Source of the DNA: [Erwinia] mediterraneensis | GTDB taxonomy: Bacteria; Pseudomonadota; Gammaproteobacteria; Enterobacterales; Enterobacteriaceae | Direction of reading: 5' to 3' | Assembly (NCBI RefSeq): GCF_900604315.1 | Contig: NZ_LR026978.1 | Span: 186,001 to 250,000, forward strand | Length of the DNA stretch: 64,000 bases | Part shown: piece after piece, positions 29,884 through 41,572 of the stretch | Position numbering within the stretch: the stretch's first letter is position 1 | Layout of the letters: every line of letters begins with the position of its first letter | Made by a program: the position numbers and the translations under genes | The notes under the pieces: model-generated | The model's input: the letters and a program-made list of their open reading frames with translations, nothing else | The model's database searches: none | What the model was told of the DNA's origin: nothing

Positions 29884-32603
29884 TGCGCCGTCTCCTGCAG
29901 TTTTTCAATGTGGGCACCTGACAAATAAGGCGGCACACCCGGCATACCGAGCGGCAGACCCACCTGCCCTGCCTGCAGCGCGCTGGAGAAGCGCACTGGC
30001 AGACGCAGCGTTTCACCTGAACAGATAAACTCTACGGCCGCGCCGTTATTCACGCCGAGGCGCGCCGCATCGTCCGGGTTGATCACCAGCGCGGCCTGCG
30101 GCATACGCTGCTGAAAGACCGGTGAACGTTGTGACATCTCTTCACTGCCGAACAGCTGATAGTAAGGCGCAACACGCCAGCCTTCGCTGCGGGTAAAGCG
30201 CGCAGGAACGCGGTCAAACCAGGCGAGCTGACTATTGCCGGCCTCAAACAGACGCACACCCGGATCGCCATGACGCAACTTACCGCCAACTTCATCCTGG
30301 AACTTGTTCCACGCCTGAGGTGAGTTCCAGCCTGGCGCCCAGGCAAACGGAATCTGTGAGCGGACTTCCGTCGGCTGGTTATAACCTTCCATAGAGAAGG
30401 TGAACATGGTGTCCTGATCCACCGGCTGACGCGGTTCGTGCACGTTAATATTGGCGCGTGCGGCGGTACGGCCACTGGAACGATGCGGTGAACGCGCCAG
30501 TTTCTGACCTTTAATCCGGAAGCTGGCATCCGGCGCCGCCTCTTTGATGCCATACAGCTGAGGCAGCGCAGTGACTACCGCATCGATCACGTGATCGAGC
30601 TGCGTCCAGTCTGTGCGACGGCTTTCAACCGTGGTATGCAAAGAGTGCAACCAGCGCCAGCTCTCCAGCATCACAATATTGTTGTCGTAGTAGGCCGGGT
30701 CATAAACCTGGAAGTAACGCTGTGCGCGCCCTTCATGGTTAACAGAGGTGCCGTCGCTTTCCGCAAAGCTGGCGGTCGAAAGGATCAGCCCCGCTTTTTC
30801 CAGCGTCGCGGTACGTTGATGATCGAGCACAATCACGCTGGCGGTATTGGCCAGCGCCGCATCGACCTGCGCTTTCGGCGCATAACGATAGAGATCGTTC
30901 TCCAGCACCACCAGCGCATCGGCATCGCCACGCTGCAGCTGCGCAAGCGCATCGTCCAGCGTGTTACCCCCGATCAGCCCCAGCCCGACGCTGTTGGCGT
31001 GGGAAGCGAGCAGCGTAATGCCGACATCCGCGCCGCGCACTTTTAAGGCTCTGGCAACGTTAGCTGCCGCTTCAATCATCGCCTCGCTGCCCGAGTGGGT
31101 GCCGGAGATAATCAGCGGTTTTTTCGCGCCCGCGAGGGCCTGCACCACCACGTCCAGTTTGCTTTCCAGCGTACGATCCAGATCCGTAACGGCCGGTGCG
31201 CTCTCATCCAGCGCATGCGCGATGGCAAAGCCGAGACGCGCCTGATCTTCTACCGGCGCACGGTAGCTCCAGGCGGCGATATCATCCAGACGGGTTTCAT
31301 CGACGTTGGTAACAAACAGCGGATGTTTCGCATGCTGACCGATATTCAGGATCGCCGCGATCTGCCAGTCAGCCACTTTTTGCGCAGCGGCCATTTCACG
31401 CGCCTTGCCTTTCACCGCCTGACGCACCGAGAGCGCCACGCGAGCGCCGACCTGCGTCAGGTCTTCACCCAACACCAGCACGGCATCATAGCTTTCCATT
31501 TCACGCAGAGAAGGGGTATAGATGCCGCCTTCACGCAGCACTTTCAGCATCAGCTCAAGACGTGCCTGCTCGCCTGCCGGCATGCCGGTAGAGAAATTCT
31601 CCGCCCCAACCAGCTCGCGCAGCGCAAAGTTGCTTTCCACGCTGGCGCGCGGTGAACCGATACCGATCACTTTTTTCGCCTGGCGCAGCACATCTGCCGC
31701 CACGCTGATCGCCTGATCCGCATTCAGCGTTACCCAGTCGTCGCCACGGCGCTGCATCGGCTGACGCGGACGATCTTTGCGATTGACGTAACCGTAACCG
31801 AAGCGGCCACGGTCGCAGAGGAAATAGTGGTTAACCGTACCGTTGTAACGATTTTCAATACGGCGCAGTTCGCCATAGCGCTCGCCCGGGCTGGTATTAC
31901 AGCCGACACTGCACTGCTGGCAGATGCTGGGGGCAAACTGCATATCCCATTTACGGTTATAGCGTTCGGAGTGGGTTTTGTCGGTAAAGACACCGGTCGG
32001 ACAAATCTCCACCAGGTTACCGGAGAATTCGCTTTCCAGCGTACCCTCTTCCGGACGCCCAAAGTAGACGTTGTCATGCGCGCCATAGACGCCCAGATCG
32101 GTGCCGTCGGCATAATCTTTGTAGTAACGCACGCAACGGTAACAGGCGATACAGCGGTTCATTTCATGAGAGATGAACGGACCCAGATCCTGATTGCGGT
32201 GCGTACGCTTGGTGAAACGGTAGCGACGGAAGCTGTGGCCAGTCATCACTGTCATATCCTGCAAATGACAGTTGCCACCCTCTTCACAAACCGGGCAGTC
32301 GTGTGGGTGGTTAGTCATCAGCCACTCCACCACGCTCTCACGAAACTCTTTCGCTTCGCCATCATCAATGGAGATGAAGGTACCGTCAGAGGCGGGCGTC
32401 ATGCAGGACATGACGAGACGTCCGCGGGTATCTTCGGCATTCTGATATTGCTTTACCGCGCACTGGCGGCAGGCCCCTACGCTTCCCAGCGCCGGATGCC
32501 AGCAAAAATAAGGAATATCAAGGCCGAGGGAGAGACACGCCTGTAGCAGGTTGTCCGCCCCGTCTACTTCATATTCTTTACCGTCTACATGGATTGTAGC
32601 CAT
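29880..32603 (-). CDS. nuoG: Complex I iron-sulphur subunit NuoG
   Basis: NuoG is the largest peripheral subunit and holds several clusters between NuoF and NuoI. The 907-residue product starts [13 protein letters not shown], has a 2Fe-2S ferredoxin region ([12 protein letters not shown]), further cluster motifs [16 protein letters not shown] and [13 protein letters not shown], the N7 motif (CQQCSVGCN) and a molybdopterin oxidoreductase-like body. An in-frame ATG three codons upstream (32612) is closer to GGAAG and is also possible. A 212-base gap separates it from nuoF. Confidence 0.96.
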   Translation of the reverse strand: MATIHVDGKEYEVDGADNLLQACLSLGLDIPYFCWHPALGSVGACRQCAVKQYQNAEDTRGRLVMSCMTPASDGTFISIDDGEAKEFRESVVEWLMTNHPHDCPVCEEGGNCHLQDMTVMTGHSFRRYRFTKRTHRNQDLGPFISHEMNRCIACYRCVRYYKDYADGTDLGVYGAHDNVYFGRPEEGTLESEFSGNLVEICPTGVFTDKTHSERYNRKWDMQFAPSICQQCSVGCNTSPGERYGELRRIENRYNGTVNHYFLCDRGRFGYGYVNRKDRPRQPMQRRGDDWVTLNADQAISVAADVLRQAKKVIGIGSPRASVESNFALRELVGAENFSTGMPAGEQARLELMLKVLREGGIYTPSLREMESYDAVLVLGEDLTQVGARVALSVRQAVKGKAREMAAAQKVADWQIAAILNIGQHAKHPLFVTNVDETRLDDIAAWSYRAPVEDQARLGFAIAHALDESAPAVTDLDRTLESKLDVVVQALAGAKKPLIISGTHSGSEAMIEAAANVARALKVRGADVGITLLASHANSVGLGLIGGNTLDDALAQLQRGDADALVVLENDLYRYAPKAQVDAALANTASVIVLDHQRTATLEKAGLILSTASFAESDGTSVNHEGRAQRYFQVYDPAYYDNNIVMLESWRWLHSLHTTVESRRTDWTQLDHVIDAVVTALPQLYGIKEAAPDASFRIKGQKLARSPHRSSGRTAARANINVHEPRQPVDQDTMFTFSMEGYNQPTEVRSQIPFAWAPGWNSPQAWNKFQDEVGGKLRHGDPGVRLFEAGNSQLAWFDRVPARFTRSEGWRVAPYYQLFGSEEMSQRSPVFQQRMPQAALVINPDDAARLGVNNGAAVEFICSGETLRLPVRFSSALQAGQVGLPLGMPGVPPYLSGAHIEKLQETAQ

Positions 32604-32815
32604 AGTGAACATGCTTCCGTAAGGCTCGTAACTAACGAGCGTTAAACATAATTCGGTTGCCCTTCAGCTTTCAGGCTGCAGCGGTGTTGGCCGCCCTGCC
32701 GCAATCCGAAATCTTTAGGGCAAGAGCCCTTCATCATTCAGGAGACAGCGCTCCTGGCTGTCTTCTCTGCCTGAAGATGGACAGGCGGCGCGTAGCTGTT
32801 TCCGTTTTGGCTGTT
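32604..32815. other. 212-base gap inside the nuo operon (nuoF-nuoG)
   Basis: No gene is visible on either strand. The minus-strand RNA could form several hairpins: a stacked stem from TTCAGG/CCTGAA enclosing AGACAGC/GCTGTCT (about 32738-32776), AGGGC/GCCCT near 32717-32730, and GCTCGT/ACGAGC next to the nuoG ribosome site (about 32622-32639). The last could influence nuoG translation. I recall this gap as much shorter in E. coli. Confidence 0.5.
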
Positions 32816-34162
32816 TTACCAGCGCGCCTTCAGCAGGTTGGGCTGAATACCGCCAATTGCATGGGTATTGCCAAACACCTGCGGCGCAATGCCAGCTTCA
32901 AATTCTTCACGGAAATACTTAATCGCGCTTTGCAACGGCTCAACCGCACCGGGCGCGTGGGCACAAAAGGTTTTACCCGGGCCCAGCTGGCGGCAGAGCT
33001 GCTGCAGCGTCTCGATATCGCCCGGCTGGCCTTTGCCTTGCTCCAGCGCACGTAAAATTTTCACGCTCCACGGCAGCCCGTCACGGCAAGGCGTACACCA
33101 GCCGCAGGACTCACGGGCAAAAAACTCTTCCAGGTTACGCACCAGCGACACCATATTGATCTCATGGTCAACGGCCATCGCCAGCGCCGTACCAAGACGG
33201 CTGCCCGCTTTACCGATGCTGGCAAACTCCATCGGCAGATCAAGGTGCTGTTCGGTCAGGAAATCGGTGCCTGCCCCGCCTGGCTGCCAGGCTTTGAAGC
33301 GTAAGCCGTCGCGCATGCCACCGGCATAATCTTCCAGAATTTCACGGGCGGTAATGCCGAAAGGCAGCTCCCAGACGCCGGGATTCTTCACGCGACCAGA
33401 AAAGCCCATCATTTTGGTGCCGGCATCGTCGCTTTTTGACAATCCTTTGTACCACTCCACCCCGTTTGCCAGGATAGCCGGTACGTTCGATAAGGTTTCT
33501 ACGTTATTTACGCAGGTCGGTTTGCCCCAGACACCCGCTGATGCCGGGAATGGCGGCTTGGAACGCGGATTAGCGCGCCGTCCTTCCAGCGAGTTAATCA
33601 GCGCCGTCTCTTCACCGCAGATATAGCGGCCTGCGCCGGTATGCACAAACAGTTCAAAGTCGAAGCCGGTGCCGAGAATGTTTTTGCCGAGGAAGCCCGC
33701 TTCTGTGGCTTCAGCAATGGCGCGACGCAGATGCACCGCAGCCTCAACATATTCACCACGCAGGAAGATATAGCCGCGGTAGGCTTTCAGAGCAAAAGCG
33801 CTGATCAGCATGCCTTCCACCAGCTGATGTGGCATCTGCTCCATCAGCAGGCGGTCTTTATAGGTGCCTGGCTCCATTTCATCTGCGTTACACAGCAGGT
33901 AACGGATATTCATCGACTCATCTTTCGGCATCAGGCTCCACTTCAATCCGGTGGAGAAACCTGCGCCGCCGCGCCCTTTCAGACCAGAGTCTTTTACCAG
34001 CGCCACGATCTCGTCAGGCGCCATGCCTTTCAGCGCTTTCTCTGCGCCGGCATAGCCGTTTTTACTGCGATACTCATCAAACCAGACCGGTTGTTTGTCG
34101 TCGCGCAGACGCCAGGTCAGCGGATGAGTTTCCGCAGTACGAATGATCTCTTTGATTGTCAT
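32816..34162 (-). CDS. nuoF: Complex I NADH-binding subunit NuoF
   Basis: NuoF oxidises NADH through FMN and passes electrons to a 4Fe-4S cluster. The 448-residue product has the NADH/FMN-binding stretch [20 protein letters not shown] and [19 protein letters not shown], and the cluster motif [12 protein letters not shown] with the distal cysteine in [11 protein letters not shown]. It overlaps nuoE by four bases. Confidence 0.97.
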   Translation of the reverse strand: MTIKEIIRTAETHPLTWRLRDDKQPVWFDEYRSKNGYAGAEKALKGMAPDEIVALVKDSGLKGRGGAGFSTGLKWSLMPKDESMNIRYLLCNADEMEPGTYKDRLLMEQMPHQLVEGMLISAFALKAYRGYIFLRGEYVEAAVHLRRAIAEATEAGFLGKNILGTGFDFELFVHTGAGRYICGEETALINSLEGRRANPRSKPPFPASAGVWGKPTCVNNVETLSNVPAILANGVEWYKGLSKSDDAGTKMMGFSGRVKNPGVWELPFGITAREILEDYAGGMRDGLRFKAWQPGGAGTDFLTEQHLDLPMEFASIGKAGSRLGTALAMAVDHEINMVSLVRNLEEFFARESCGWCTPCRDGLPWSVKILRALEQGKGQPGDIETLQQLCRQLGPGKTFCAHAPGAVEPLQSAIKYFREEFEAGIAPQVFGNTHAIGGIQPNLLKARW

Positions 34163-34674
34163 TGATACTGCTCCAGTAAGCTGGGAATCGATTCTGGCGT
34201 CAGATGCACATGGGTATCTTCATCCACCATCATGGTTGGCCCTTTATCACAGTTACCCAGGCAGCAGGTCGGCAGCAGGGTAAAACGTCCGTCCGCCGTG
34301 GTTTGCCCTGGCTTGATGTTCAGACTCTGCTCCAGCGCCGCCTGAATACCCTGATAACCGGTGATATGACATACCACGCTGTCGCAGTAACGAATTACAT
34401 GACGGCCCACGGGCTGACGGAAAATCTGACTGTAAAAAGTCGCCACCCCTTCCACATCACTGGCGGGAATCGCTAACACGTCGGCAATAGCCTGAATGGC
34501 ACCATCAGGCACCCAGCCACGCTGTTTCTGCACGATCTTTAACGCCTCGATCGAGGCTGCGCGCGCATCTTCATAGTGATGTTTTTCGTGCTCAATAGCG
34601 TTACGCTCTTCCGCGCTCAGCACGAAGACCTCGTTGGGGTCGATCGTTTGAATAGCAATTTTTTGATCGTGCAT
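34159..34674 (-). CDS. nuoE: Complex I 2Fe-2S subunit NuoE
   Basis: NuoE carries cluster N1a next to NuoF. The 171-residue protein has the thioredoxin-like fold with cluster cysteines in [11 protein letters not shown] and [13 protein letters not shown]. It begins two bases after nuoCD and overlaps nuoF. Confidence 0.97.
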   Translation of the reverse strand: MHDQKIAIQTIDPNEVFVLSAEERNAIEHEKHHYEDARAASIEALKIVQKQRGWVPDGAIQAIADVLAIPASDVEGVATFYSQIFRQPVGRHVIRYCDSVVCHITGYQGIQAALEQSLNIKPGQTTADGRFTLLPTCCLGNCDKGPTMMVDEDTHVHLTPESIPSLLEQYQ

Positions 34675-34676
34675 AA

Positions 34677-36476
34677 TTAGCGGTCCACGTCTGACATAAC
34701 AAAATCGATACTACCCAGGTAAACGATCAGGTCGGATACCAGGCTGCCGCGAATGACCGAGGGGATCTGCTGCAGATGCGGGAAACTCGGCGTACGGATA
34801 CGGGTGCGGTAGCTCATGGTGCTGCCGTCACTGGTGAGGTAGTAGCTGTTGATCCCTTTCGTCGCTTCGATCATCTGCAACGATTCGTTGGCCGGCATTA
34901 CCGGTCCCCAGGAGACCTGCAGGAAGTGCGTGATCAGCGTTTCGATGTGCTGCAGCGTACGCTCTTTCGGCGGCGGCGTGGTCAGTGGGTGATCCGCTTT
35001 AAACGGCCCTTCCGGCATATTTTTGTAGCACTGCTCCAGAATGCGCAGCGACTGCCACATCTCTTCCATTTTCAGCTGCACGCGGCTGTAGGCATCGCTG
35101 ATGCCGTTGCCCACCGGGATCTCGAAATCGAAGTTTTCATAGCCTGAATAGGGACGCCATTTACGCACGTCGAAGTCGATGCCGGTCGCACGCAGGCCCG
35201 CACCGGTCGAGCCCCAGGCCAGCGCCTCTTCCAGATTGTAGGCAGCAACCCCTTGCGAACGTCCCTTCAGCACGCTGTTACGCAGCGCCACTGTGTCATA
35301 CTCTTTCAGGCGCTTCGGCATCCAGTCGAGGAACTCACGCAGCAGTCGTTCCCAGCCTTTCGGCAGATCGTGCGCCACGCCGCCAATGCGGAACCATGCC
35401 GGGTGCATACGAAAACCGGTAATCGCTTCCACCAGATCGTAAATCTTCTGACGATCGGTAAAGGCAAAGAACACCGGCGACATCGCGCCCACGTCCTGAA
35501 TAAAGGTGGAGATATAGAGCAGGTGGCTGTTAATGCGGAACAGCTCGGAGAGCATTACGCGAATGATATTAACGCGATCCGGCACCACAATGCCCGCCAG
35601 CTTTTCTACCGCCAGCACATACGGCATTTCGTTAACGCAGCCGCCGAGGTATTCCACGCGGTCAGTGTAAGGAATGTAGCTGTGCCATGACTGGCGCTCG
35701 CCCATCTTTTCTGCGCCGCGATGGTGGTAACCGATGTCTGGCACGCAGTCGACAATCTCTTCACCGTCCAGCTGCAGAATAATACGGAAAGCACCGTGCG
35801 CCGACGGGTGGTTCGGGCCGAGGTTAAGGAACATAAAGTCCTCGTTCTCGGTACCGCGCTTCATGCCCCAATCTTCCGGCTTAAAGGTCAGCGCTTCCAT
35901 TTCCAGATCTTCTTTCTGCTGCGTCAGCGTATAGGGATCGAATTCGGTAGCGCGGGCCGGGTAATCTTTACGCAGCGGATGCCCTTCCCAGGTAGGCGGC
36001 ATCATGATGCGTGTCAGATGGGGATGTCCGTCAAAGGTGATGCCAAACATCTCCCAGGTTTCACGCTCATACCAGTTGGCGTTCGGCCAGATTTTGGTGA
36101 AAGTCGGCAGGTGCAGATCGTTTTCCGACAGCGCAACCTTCAGCATGATGTCGCGGTTACGCTCAATCGACAGCAGATGATAGAACACGGAAAAATCCGC
36201 GGCGGGTAAACCGTCGCGGTGCGTACGCAGACGCTCATCCATACCGTGCAGGTCATAGAGCATCACATAGGGTTTCGGCAGCTTACGCAGAAAGCTACCC
36301 ACTTCCAGTAATTGTTCACGCTTTACCCATACAACCGGCATGCCGGTACGGGTTGCCTGAACGGTAAAGGCATCCGGCCCAAAACGGTTACGCAGCTCGC
36401 CAATCACCGGGTCATCCAGGTGATCCCGGGTTTGCCATGCTGGCTGAGCGAGATCTTGCGTGGTTAAATCTGTCAT
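34677..36476 (-). CDS. nuoC: Complex I fused subunit NuoCD
   Basis: NuoC (30 kDa type, residues 1 to about 190) and NuoD (49 kDa type, about 200 to 599) form one 599-residue polypeptide, as in E. coli and relatives. The C part has the signature [24 protein letters not shown]; the D part has [21 protein letters not shown], with the histidine near the quinone site, and [24 protein letters not shown]. The gene is often named nuoC or nuoCD. A 115-base gap separates it from nuoB. Confidence 0.97.
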   Translation of the reverse strand: MTDLTTQDLAQPAWQTRDHLDDPVIGELRNRFGPDAFTVQATRTGMPVVWVKREQLLEVGSFLRKLPKPYVMLYDLHGMDERLRTHRDGLPAADFSVFYHLLSIERNRDIMLKVALSENDLHLPTFTKIWPNANWYERETWEMFGITFDGHPHLTRIMMPPTWEGHPLRKDYPARATEFDPYTLTQQKEDLEMEALTFKPEDWGMKRGTENEDFMFLNLGPNHPSAHGAFRIILQLDGEEIVDCVPDIGYHHRGAEKMGERQSWHSYIPYTDRVEYLGGCVNEMPYVLAVEKLAGIVVPDRVNIIRVMLSELFRINSHLLYISTFIQDVGAMSPVFFAFTDRQKIYDLVEAITGFRMHPAWFRIGGVAHDLPKGWERLLREFLDWMPKRLKEYDTVALRNSVLKGRSQGVAAYNLEEALAWGSTGAGLRATGIDFDVRKWRPYSGYENFDFEIPVGNGISDAYSRVQLKMEEMWQSLRILEQCYKNMPEGPFKADHPLTTPPPKERTLQHIETLITHFLQVSWGPVMPANESLQMIEATKGINSYYLTSDGSTMSYRTRIRTPSFPHLQQIPSVIRGSLVSDLIVYLGSIDFVMSDVDR

Positions 36477-36591
36477 ACGTTATTCACCATTCCGGCCTGA
36501 AATCAGGCGCTCACTAGAAGGCGTCAGGATGGGGCCGCGCATTAAATTGTGATGTTGTGCTGCGGGTCTGAATCCATCCATAAACGGTTAC

Positions 36592-37269
36592 TTAAATTTC
36601 GTCCGGCGTGCGCAGGTTAGTCACGGCGATGCGCTCTCCGCGTTTCCTTTCGCGCTCTGACTGCATATTGGCGCGATAGACGCCCTGATCGCCAACCACC
36701 CAGGAGAGCGGGCGACGCTCTTTGCCAATCGATTCCTGTAACAGCAGCAACGCCTGCATATAGGCTTCCGGACGTGGCGGGCAACCCGGAATATAGACGT
36801 CAACCGGCAGGAATTTATCCACGCCCTGCACCACGGAGTAGATGTCGTACATACCGCCGGAGTTGGCGCAGGCGCCCATGGAGATTACCCATTTCGGTTC
36901 CAGCATCTGGTCATACAAACGCTGAATAACCGGCGCCATTTTGGTAAAGGGCGTACCGGCAATCACCATAAAGTCAGCCTGGCGGGGAGAAGCACGTAAT
37001 ACCTCGGCACCGAAACGGGCCACATCGTGTACCGCAGTAAACGAGGTAGTCATCTCCACATAACAACAGGAAAGGCCGAAGTTATACGGCCAGAGAGAAT
37101 TTTTGCGTCCCCAGTTCACCATGTCATGCAGGGCATTCTCGAGTTTGCCCATATAGACGCTGCGATGAACATGCTGCTCAAGGGGATCGCTGACAATCTC
37201 CTGCTTTTGCAGGGGATAACGGTCGTTCTCACCACCGTTCGGGTCTATGCGGGTGAGCGTATAGTCCAT
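36592..37269 (-). CDS. nuoB: Complex I iron-sulphur subunit NuoB
   Basis: NuoB carries the terminal N2 cluster that reduces quinone. The 225-residue product (E. coli 220) has the adjacent ligand cysteines in GLSCCYVEM and further ligands in [10 protein letters not shown] and [13 protein letters not shown] small insertion ([11 protein letters not shown]) explains part of the extra length. Confidence 0.97.
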   Translation of the reverse strand: MDYTLTRIDPNGGENDRYPLQKQEIVSDPLEQHVHRSVYMGKLENALHDMVNWGRKNSLWPYNFGLSCCYVEMTTSFTAVHDVARFGAEVLRASPRQADFMVIAGTPFTKMAPVIQRLYDQMLEPKWVISMGACANSGGMYDIYSVVQGVDKFLPVDVYIPGCPPRPEAYMQALLLLQESIGKERRPLSWVVGDQGVYRANMQSERERKRGERIAVTNLRTPDEI

Positions 37270-37284
37270 CTTAATGCCTCGCTG

Positions 37285-37722
37285 TTACTGCTTATGAGGA
37301 TTGATGTGACTGACCGTGTCGGTTTTGACTACTACACGACGACGCGCAGGAGCCCAATCCAGCGCACCAATACGCGCCAGATAAACCAAACCAGCCAGCA
37401 GCACCAAAATGAAAATTGCGGCTTCGACAAAGCCGACCCAGCCGCTTTCGCGGATGGAGGTCGACCATGCGTATAAAAAGAGGGCTTCGACGTCGAAAAT
37501 TACGAAGAACATCGCAACCAGATAAAATTTCGCTGAGAGGCGCATATGCGTCGAGCCGACAGGATCAATCCCCGACTCAAAAGGCGTATTTTTATGCCTT
37601 GCGCGTGCTCTTCCGCCCAAAAGCCAGCCACCGGCCAACATAAAGGCGCAAAGACCAAACGAGATAACAATAAAAACAACAAACGCCCAGTGATGAGCGA
37701 TAACTTCGGTGGTTGTTGACAT
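37285..37722 (-). CDS. nuoA: Complex I membrane subunit NuoA
   Basis: NuoA is the first gene of the operon. The 145-residue protein has three membrane helices and the conserved cytoplasmic loop [39 protein letters not shown]. The transcript probably begins in the 660-base region upstream. Confidence 0.96.
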   Translation of the reverse strand: MSTTTEVIAHHWAFVVFIVISFGLCAFMLAGGWLLGGRARARHKNTPFESGIDPVGSTHMRLSAKFYLVAMFFVIFDVEALFLYAWSTSIRESGWVGFVEAAIFILVLLAGLVYLARIGALDWAPARRRVVVKTDTVSHINPHKQ

Positions 37723-37882
37723 ACTCTTTGCTTACTCATCAAAAGTGGCGATGGCATCCTGCTCGTGTCACTGGCAGCAAACGCACCACAACGTTTCAAG
37801 GGAAGGAGAAAAACCTTATAAACAATACTGTCTTTAGCCATTAAACAGCAATTTTATGGGGTTTTTTACTCCTTTCAATAAC

Positions 37883-37904
37883 CTTTTGTCAACTTTGACA
37901 AAAG
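37883..37904. promoter_or_regulatory. 22-base perfect palindrome upstream of nuoA
   Basis: CTTTTGTCAA and TTGACAAAAG are perfect inverted repeats separated by CT, about 160-180 bases before the nuoA start. The arms contain TTGACA, which could also serve as a -35 element. It does not match FNR, Fur or LexA sites well, and the factor is unknown. Confidence 0.45.
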
Positions 37905-37930
37905 TATCCAAACATTATTTTACAACAGTA

Positions 37931-37944
37931 TCATTTTATTAACA
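37931..37944 (-). promoter_or_regulatory. Candidate ArcA site upstream of nuoA
   Basis: On the minus strand, TGTTAATAAAATGA matches the ArcA core GTTAATTAAATG at all but one position. E. coli nuo is repressed by ArcA under low oxygen, so the site is plausible. Confidence 0.45.
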
Positions 37945-38282
37945 TCCAGCGTAGCGAGTTTCAGCTAAATCGCTTCAGTCAAACCGGATAAGTTAAGTGT
38001 ATCGGCAATTCAGCCAGCGCAATCGCTCGCTTAACAACCATATTTTGGCAGGTATTAATCCGATTTCCTTCCCCCTGCCAGGGTTATTTTTTTGATCCAG
38101 AACACACTTTTGCCCTTTTTGCCAAAAAAAACAGCATTAACAGCCGCAGGCAAGTATAAAAAACAGACAATAACGATGCAGCCAGGCGCTTCCCTGTACT
38201 TCTGGCGACGGAAGAAAGGGGTATTATGATGACAAGAGGTTGAAAACGGGAAATAAGAGGAATTTCAGGCAGAATGAATCTG

Positions 38283-38321
38283 AAAAAAAGCCTCTTACCT
38301 GCATTCACAGGTAAAAGGCTT
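38283..38321 (-). terminator. lrhA terminator
   Basis: On the minus strand AAGCCTTTTACCTG pairs with CAGGTAAGAGGCTT (14 pairs with one G-T) around a six-base loop and is followed by TTTTT. It lies about 60 bases past the lrhA stop. Confidence 0.92.
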
Positions 38322-38384
38322 ATTTTATACAATTTAATGCAGCTGATCTCAGTACAGATGAGAATGAGAACCGCTTAAAAGTGA

Positions 38385-39308
38385 TTACTCTTCGTCATCC
38401 AGTAACAGGGGGCTGTCCGGGTTCGCACTCAGATTATAAGGGTCATTCGAAGACTGCATGGCGTTGAAAATCGCCAGCGCCAGCTCGTTATCACTGTCCG
38501 GATTACGACACAGCAGATACTGAGTATCGGGCAGCACCGGTAAGCCTTCTGCGGCACCCATCACGCGCAGCTCCGGGCTCATCATCTCGACCGGGCGCGC
38601 CGTAACGCCAAGACCGGCTTTAACTGCCGCACGCACCGCCGCCAGGGTGGATGCCACATAGGAGATGCGCCACGGGATACCCGCCTCGTTCAGATGGTCA
38701 ATGGCCATATCGCGGTACGGGCTGGGCTCATCCAGCAGTACCAATGGGATCGCTTCTCCACGCTGGAAAATGTAATCCGCTGCGCAGTACCACAAGGTGG
38801 GCGATGTGCGCAGCACCTGACAGGTAAAGTTGCCGGGACTGGAGGTGGTGACCACCAGGTCGACTTCGCCCTGATTCAGCATCTCCATCATAAAGGGGTT
38901 ACGCTTCACCCGAACATCAATAGCCAGTTTAGGATAAACCGATGTTACCCGGTTCAGCAGGAACGGCAGAATGGTATCAGAGGTATCATCAGAAGCGCCA
39001 ATGGTGAGCACGCCCTGAATATTGCTGTACATCAGAGAGGTACAGGCTTCGTCATTGAAGCGCAGGATTTTTCTGGCGTAGCCGAGAAGCTGGATCCCGT
39101 GCTCCGTTAATAGTTTATTACGTCCATGTCTGGCAAATAGCTCTTTACCCACTAATTGTTCCAGACGTTGCATCTGCTGACTTACTGCCGATTGCGTTCT
39201 GCAAACTGCTGCAGCCGCCGCGGCAAATGTATTCAAATCCGCAACAGCAACGAAGGTTCTCAGCAGATCGAGGTCGAGATTCATTATCGGACGATTTGCA
39301 TTAGTCAT
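38385..39308 (-). CDS. lrhA: LysR-family regulator LrhA
   Basis: LrhA represses flhDC (motility) and type 1 fimbriae, and lowers RpoS, in E. coli; relatives in plant-associated enterobacteria (HexA, PecT) control virulence and exoenzymes. The 307-residue protein has the N-terminal winged helix ([40 protein letters not shown]) and a C-terminal effector domain. Its place upstream of nuo is conserved. It is divergent from alaA across a long gap. Confidence 0.95.
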   Translation of the reverse strand: MTNANRPIMNLDLDLLRTFVAVADLNTFAAAAAAVCRTQSAVSQQMQRLEQLVGKELFARHGRNKLLTEHGIQLLGYARKILRFNDEACTSLMYSNIQGVLTIGASDDTSDTILPFLLNRVTSVYPKLAIDVRVKRNPFMMEMLNQGEVDLVVTTSSPGNFTCQVLRTSPTLWYCAADYIFQRGEAIPLVLLDEPSPYRDMAIDHLNEAGIPWRISYVASTLAAVRAAVKAGLGVTARPVEMMSPELRVMGAAEGLPVLPDTQYLLCRNPDSDNELALAIFNAMQSSNDPYNLSANPDSPLLLDDEE

Positions 39309-40284
39309 GTTTTTTCTTCACTTATAAGATTTTTACAAACTACTACCCTGGTGTTATTACTCTGCTTATCAATGTGATAAGCGGTAATGGTGCCCGAAAT
39401 CAGCCCTGAGTGAAGCATGATACGGTAAATACTTTGGCGGACGGCGTTGTACGCGCTTGTCTGGCAGCAGACAAAACCGACAGCACTATAAACGGATACA
39501 ACTTCCGGACAGGAGGCTAAAGCACACTGATGCAGAAAGCTGTGTTGTTGTCTCAGGTCCCGTCAGAAAAAATAGCCGGAACAAAGTGGGCAAACTTCCC
39601 CGCAAACGTGTCGATAGCTGGCGCAAGGCCGCCTCGACTAATAAATTATACTTAATCATTTTTAGGTACAAAATGGAAATGGTTTTCTTCTAACCATCGC
39701 GATTTTTGACCAAACAGAGTTATTTATCTATCCTGCCACATTGTCGCCTATTTTTTAAGCCCTCCTGGTTCTTAAACTCAGCAGCGATCCTCAGTGGTAC
39801 TGCCAGGAAACGATTTCACAGGGTTTCACTGGTCCTTTCTTTTTTGATCTCCAGGACCATTCTCAAATACGCTGCTAACAGTCACGTATGTGTACCATTT
39901 GTTGCGTCTCGCCTTTCTGACCTGTCCATGGTGACATTATGCCCTTATATAAAATATTTTTTAACTATTTCATTTGTTGCGTATCTTATCTTTCAGCCTG
40001 CGTCACATTAAAAATTTCTCATTCGACGTGTAACGCAGTGGACAGCTCGCTTTACACTCTCTGCAGCCGCTTGTCTGCATGAAATAGCGTAAAATTATTT
40101 AGAGTTAGATAAATTCACCAGAAAAATTACCGTTATTTACCTTTTAAACTGACAGCTACAGTAAACCTTCGTAAATGCGCCAAAACCTGCTGCTGCCCTT
40201 CATTTGTCACCCACAGGAGAGTACATTGTGCAGGTTTTTGTTTTCTGCGGCAGCGACAGGGATTCTGCCCATTAAGGCGGTATG
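39309..40284. other. 976-base region between divergent lrhA and alaA
   Basis: No gene is supported. The region is AT-rich compared with the coding parts, and the frames of 61-101 codons in it have poor starts and random-looking products. It should contain both promoters. A clear palindrome lies near lrhA (listed separately). E. coli also has a long gap here. Confidence 0.6.
39364..39382. promoter_or_regulatory. Palindrome upstream of lrhA, possible LysR-type site
   Basis: GCTTATCA (39364-39371) and TGATAAGC (39375-39382) are perfect inverted repeats with a three-base spacer, 56 bases upstream of the lrhA start. The inner TTATCAnnnTGATAA suits a LysR-type dyad. LrhA activates its own gene in E. 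coli, so autoregulation is a reasonable guess. Confidence 0.45.
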
Positions 40285-41502
40285 ATGACTTTTCAAATTG
40301 ATAAATCCGGTAAGCTGGATAACGTCTGTTATGACATTCGTGGTCCGGTATTAAAAGAGGCGAAGCGCCTTGAAGAAGAAGGCAATAAAGTTTTAAAACT
40401 CAATATCGGCAACCCGGCACCTTTTGGTTTTGAAGCACCGGATGAAATCCTGGTGGATGTCATTCGCAACTTGCCAGGCGCTCAGGGCTACTGTGATTCC
40501 AAAGGACTGTATAGCGCACGTAAGGCGATTATGCAGCACTACCAGGCGCGCGATATGCGCGATGTCACGGTGGAAGATATTTATATCGGTAACGGCGTTT
40601 CTGAGCTAATTGTGCAGGCGATGCAGGCATTGCTGAACAGTGGCGACGAGATGCTGGTACCCGCTCCCGACTATCCGCTCTGGACCGCCGCCGTCTCGCT
40701 CTCCAGCGGTAAAGCGGTCCATTACCTCTGCGATGAGCAGTCCGACTGGTTTCCCGACCTGGATGATATCCGCAGTAAGATCACCCCCCGCACCCGCGGC
40801 ATTGTGATCATCAACCCCAACAACCCTACCGGTGCGGTCTACAGCAAAGCGCTGCTGCTGGAGATTGTTGAAATTGCCCGTCAGCATAATCTGATCATTT
40901 TTGCGGATGAGATTTACGACAAAATCCTGTATGACGATGCCCAGCATCACTCCATCGCCGCGCTGGCGCCGGATCTGCTGACGGTCACCTTTAACGGCTT
41001 ATCAAAAACCTACCGTGTTGCCGGTTTCCGCCAGGGCTGGATGGTACTGAACGGGCCGAAAAAACATGCGAAAGGTTACATTGAAGGGCTGGAAATGCTG
41101 GCCTCTATGCGCCTGTGCGCTAATGTTCCGGCACAGCACGCCATTCAGACCGCCCTGGGCGGTTACCAGAGCATCAGCGAGTTTATCGTACCGGGCGGAC
41201 GTCTTTATCAACAGCGTCAGCGGGCATGGGAATTGATCAACGATATTCCGGGCGTAAGCTGCGTGAAACCGCAGGGGGCGCTGTATATGTTCCCGCGCAT
41301 CGATGCGAAGAAATTCAATCTCCATGACGACCAGAAAATGGTGCTCGATTTTCTGCTGCAGGAGAAGGTGTTGCTGGTGCAAGGTTCCGCCTTTAACTGG
41401 CCATGGCCAGACCATGTGCGCATAGTTACGCTGCCGCGCGTTGACGATCTGGAAATGGCCATCGGTAAGTTTGACCGTTTTCTGCAAGGCTACCGTCAGT
41501 AA
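40285..41502 (+). CDS. alaA: Glutamate-pyruvate aminotransferase AlaA
   Basis: AlaA makes alanine from pyruvate and glutamate. The product is 405 residues, a fold-type I PLP enzyme with the cofactor lysine in NGLSKTYRVAGFRQGWM, the conserved IINPNNPTGAVYS, and the substrate arginine near the C-terminus (DHVRIVTLP). An ATG directly before (40282) is also possible; AAGG sits seven bases before 40285. Confidence 0.96.
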   Translation: MTFQIDKSGKLDNVCYDIRGPVLKEAKRLEEEGNKVLKLNIGNPAPFGFEAPDEILVDVIRNLPGAQGYCDSKGLYSARKAIMQHYQARDMRDVTVEDIYIGNGVSELIVQAMQALLNSGDEMLVPAPDYPLWTAAVSLSSGKAVHYLCDEQSDWFPDLDDIRSKITPRTRGIVIINPNNPTGAVYSKALLLEIVEIARQHNLIIFADEIYDKILYDDAQHHSIAALAPDLLTVTFNGLSKTYRVAGFRQGWMVLNGPKKHAKGYIEGLEMLASMRLCANVPAQHAIQTALGGYQSISEFIVPGGRLYQQRQRAWELINDIPGVSCVKPQGALYMFPRIDAKKFNLHDDQKMVLDFLLQEKVLLVQGSAFNWPWPDHVRIVTLPRVDDLEMAIGKFDRFLQGYRQ

Positions 41503-41529
41503 TCATCCACGCGTATACTGATCGCATTT

Positions 41530-41551
41530 CGGGGAAGCGCAGCCTTCCCCG
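41530..41551 (+). terminator. Hairpin between alaA and yfbR
   Basis: CGGGGAAG (41530-41537) pairs perfectly with CTTCCCCG (41544-41551). There is no T-run, so it is more likely an mRNA boundary or partial terminator. Confidence 0.4.
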
Positions 41552-41572
41552 TCTCGCGAACAGGATATATTC

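Larger units (their letters stand above)
37723..38384. other. 662-base regulatory region between lrhA and nuoA
   Basis: This AT-rich stretch holds the lrhA terminator at its far end and the nuo control region nearer nuoA. I see no supported gene; an 82-codon minus frame (38084-38332) overlaps the terminator and looks random. In E. coli the nuo operon has two promoters in this region controlled by ArcA, FNR, NarL, Fis and IHF. Confidence 0.6.

Noticed and set aside
38084-38332. 82-codon minus-strand frame between nuoA and lrhA
   Set aside because: It runs across the lrhA terminator, lacks a ribosome site and resembles nothing known.
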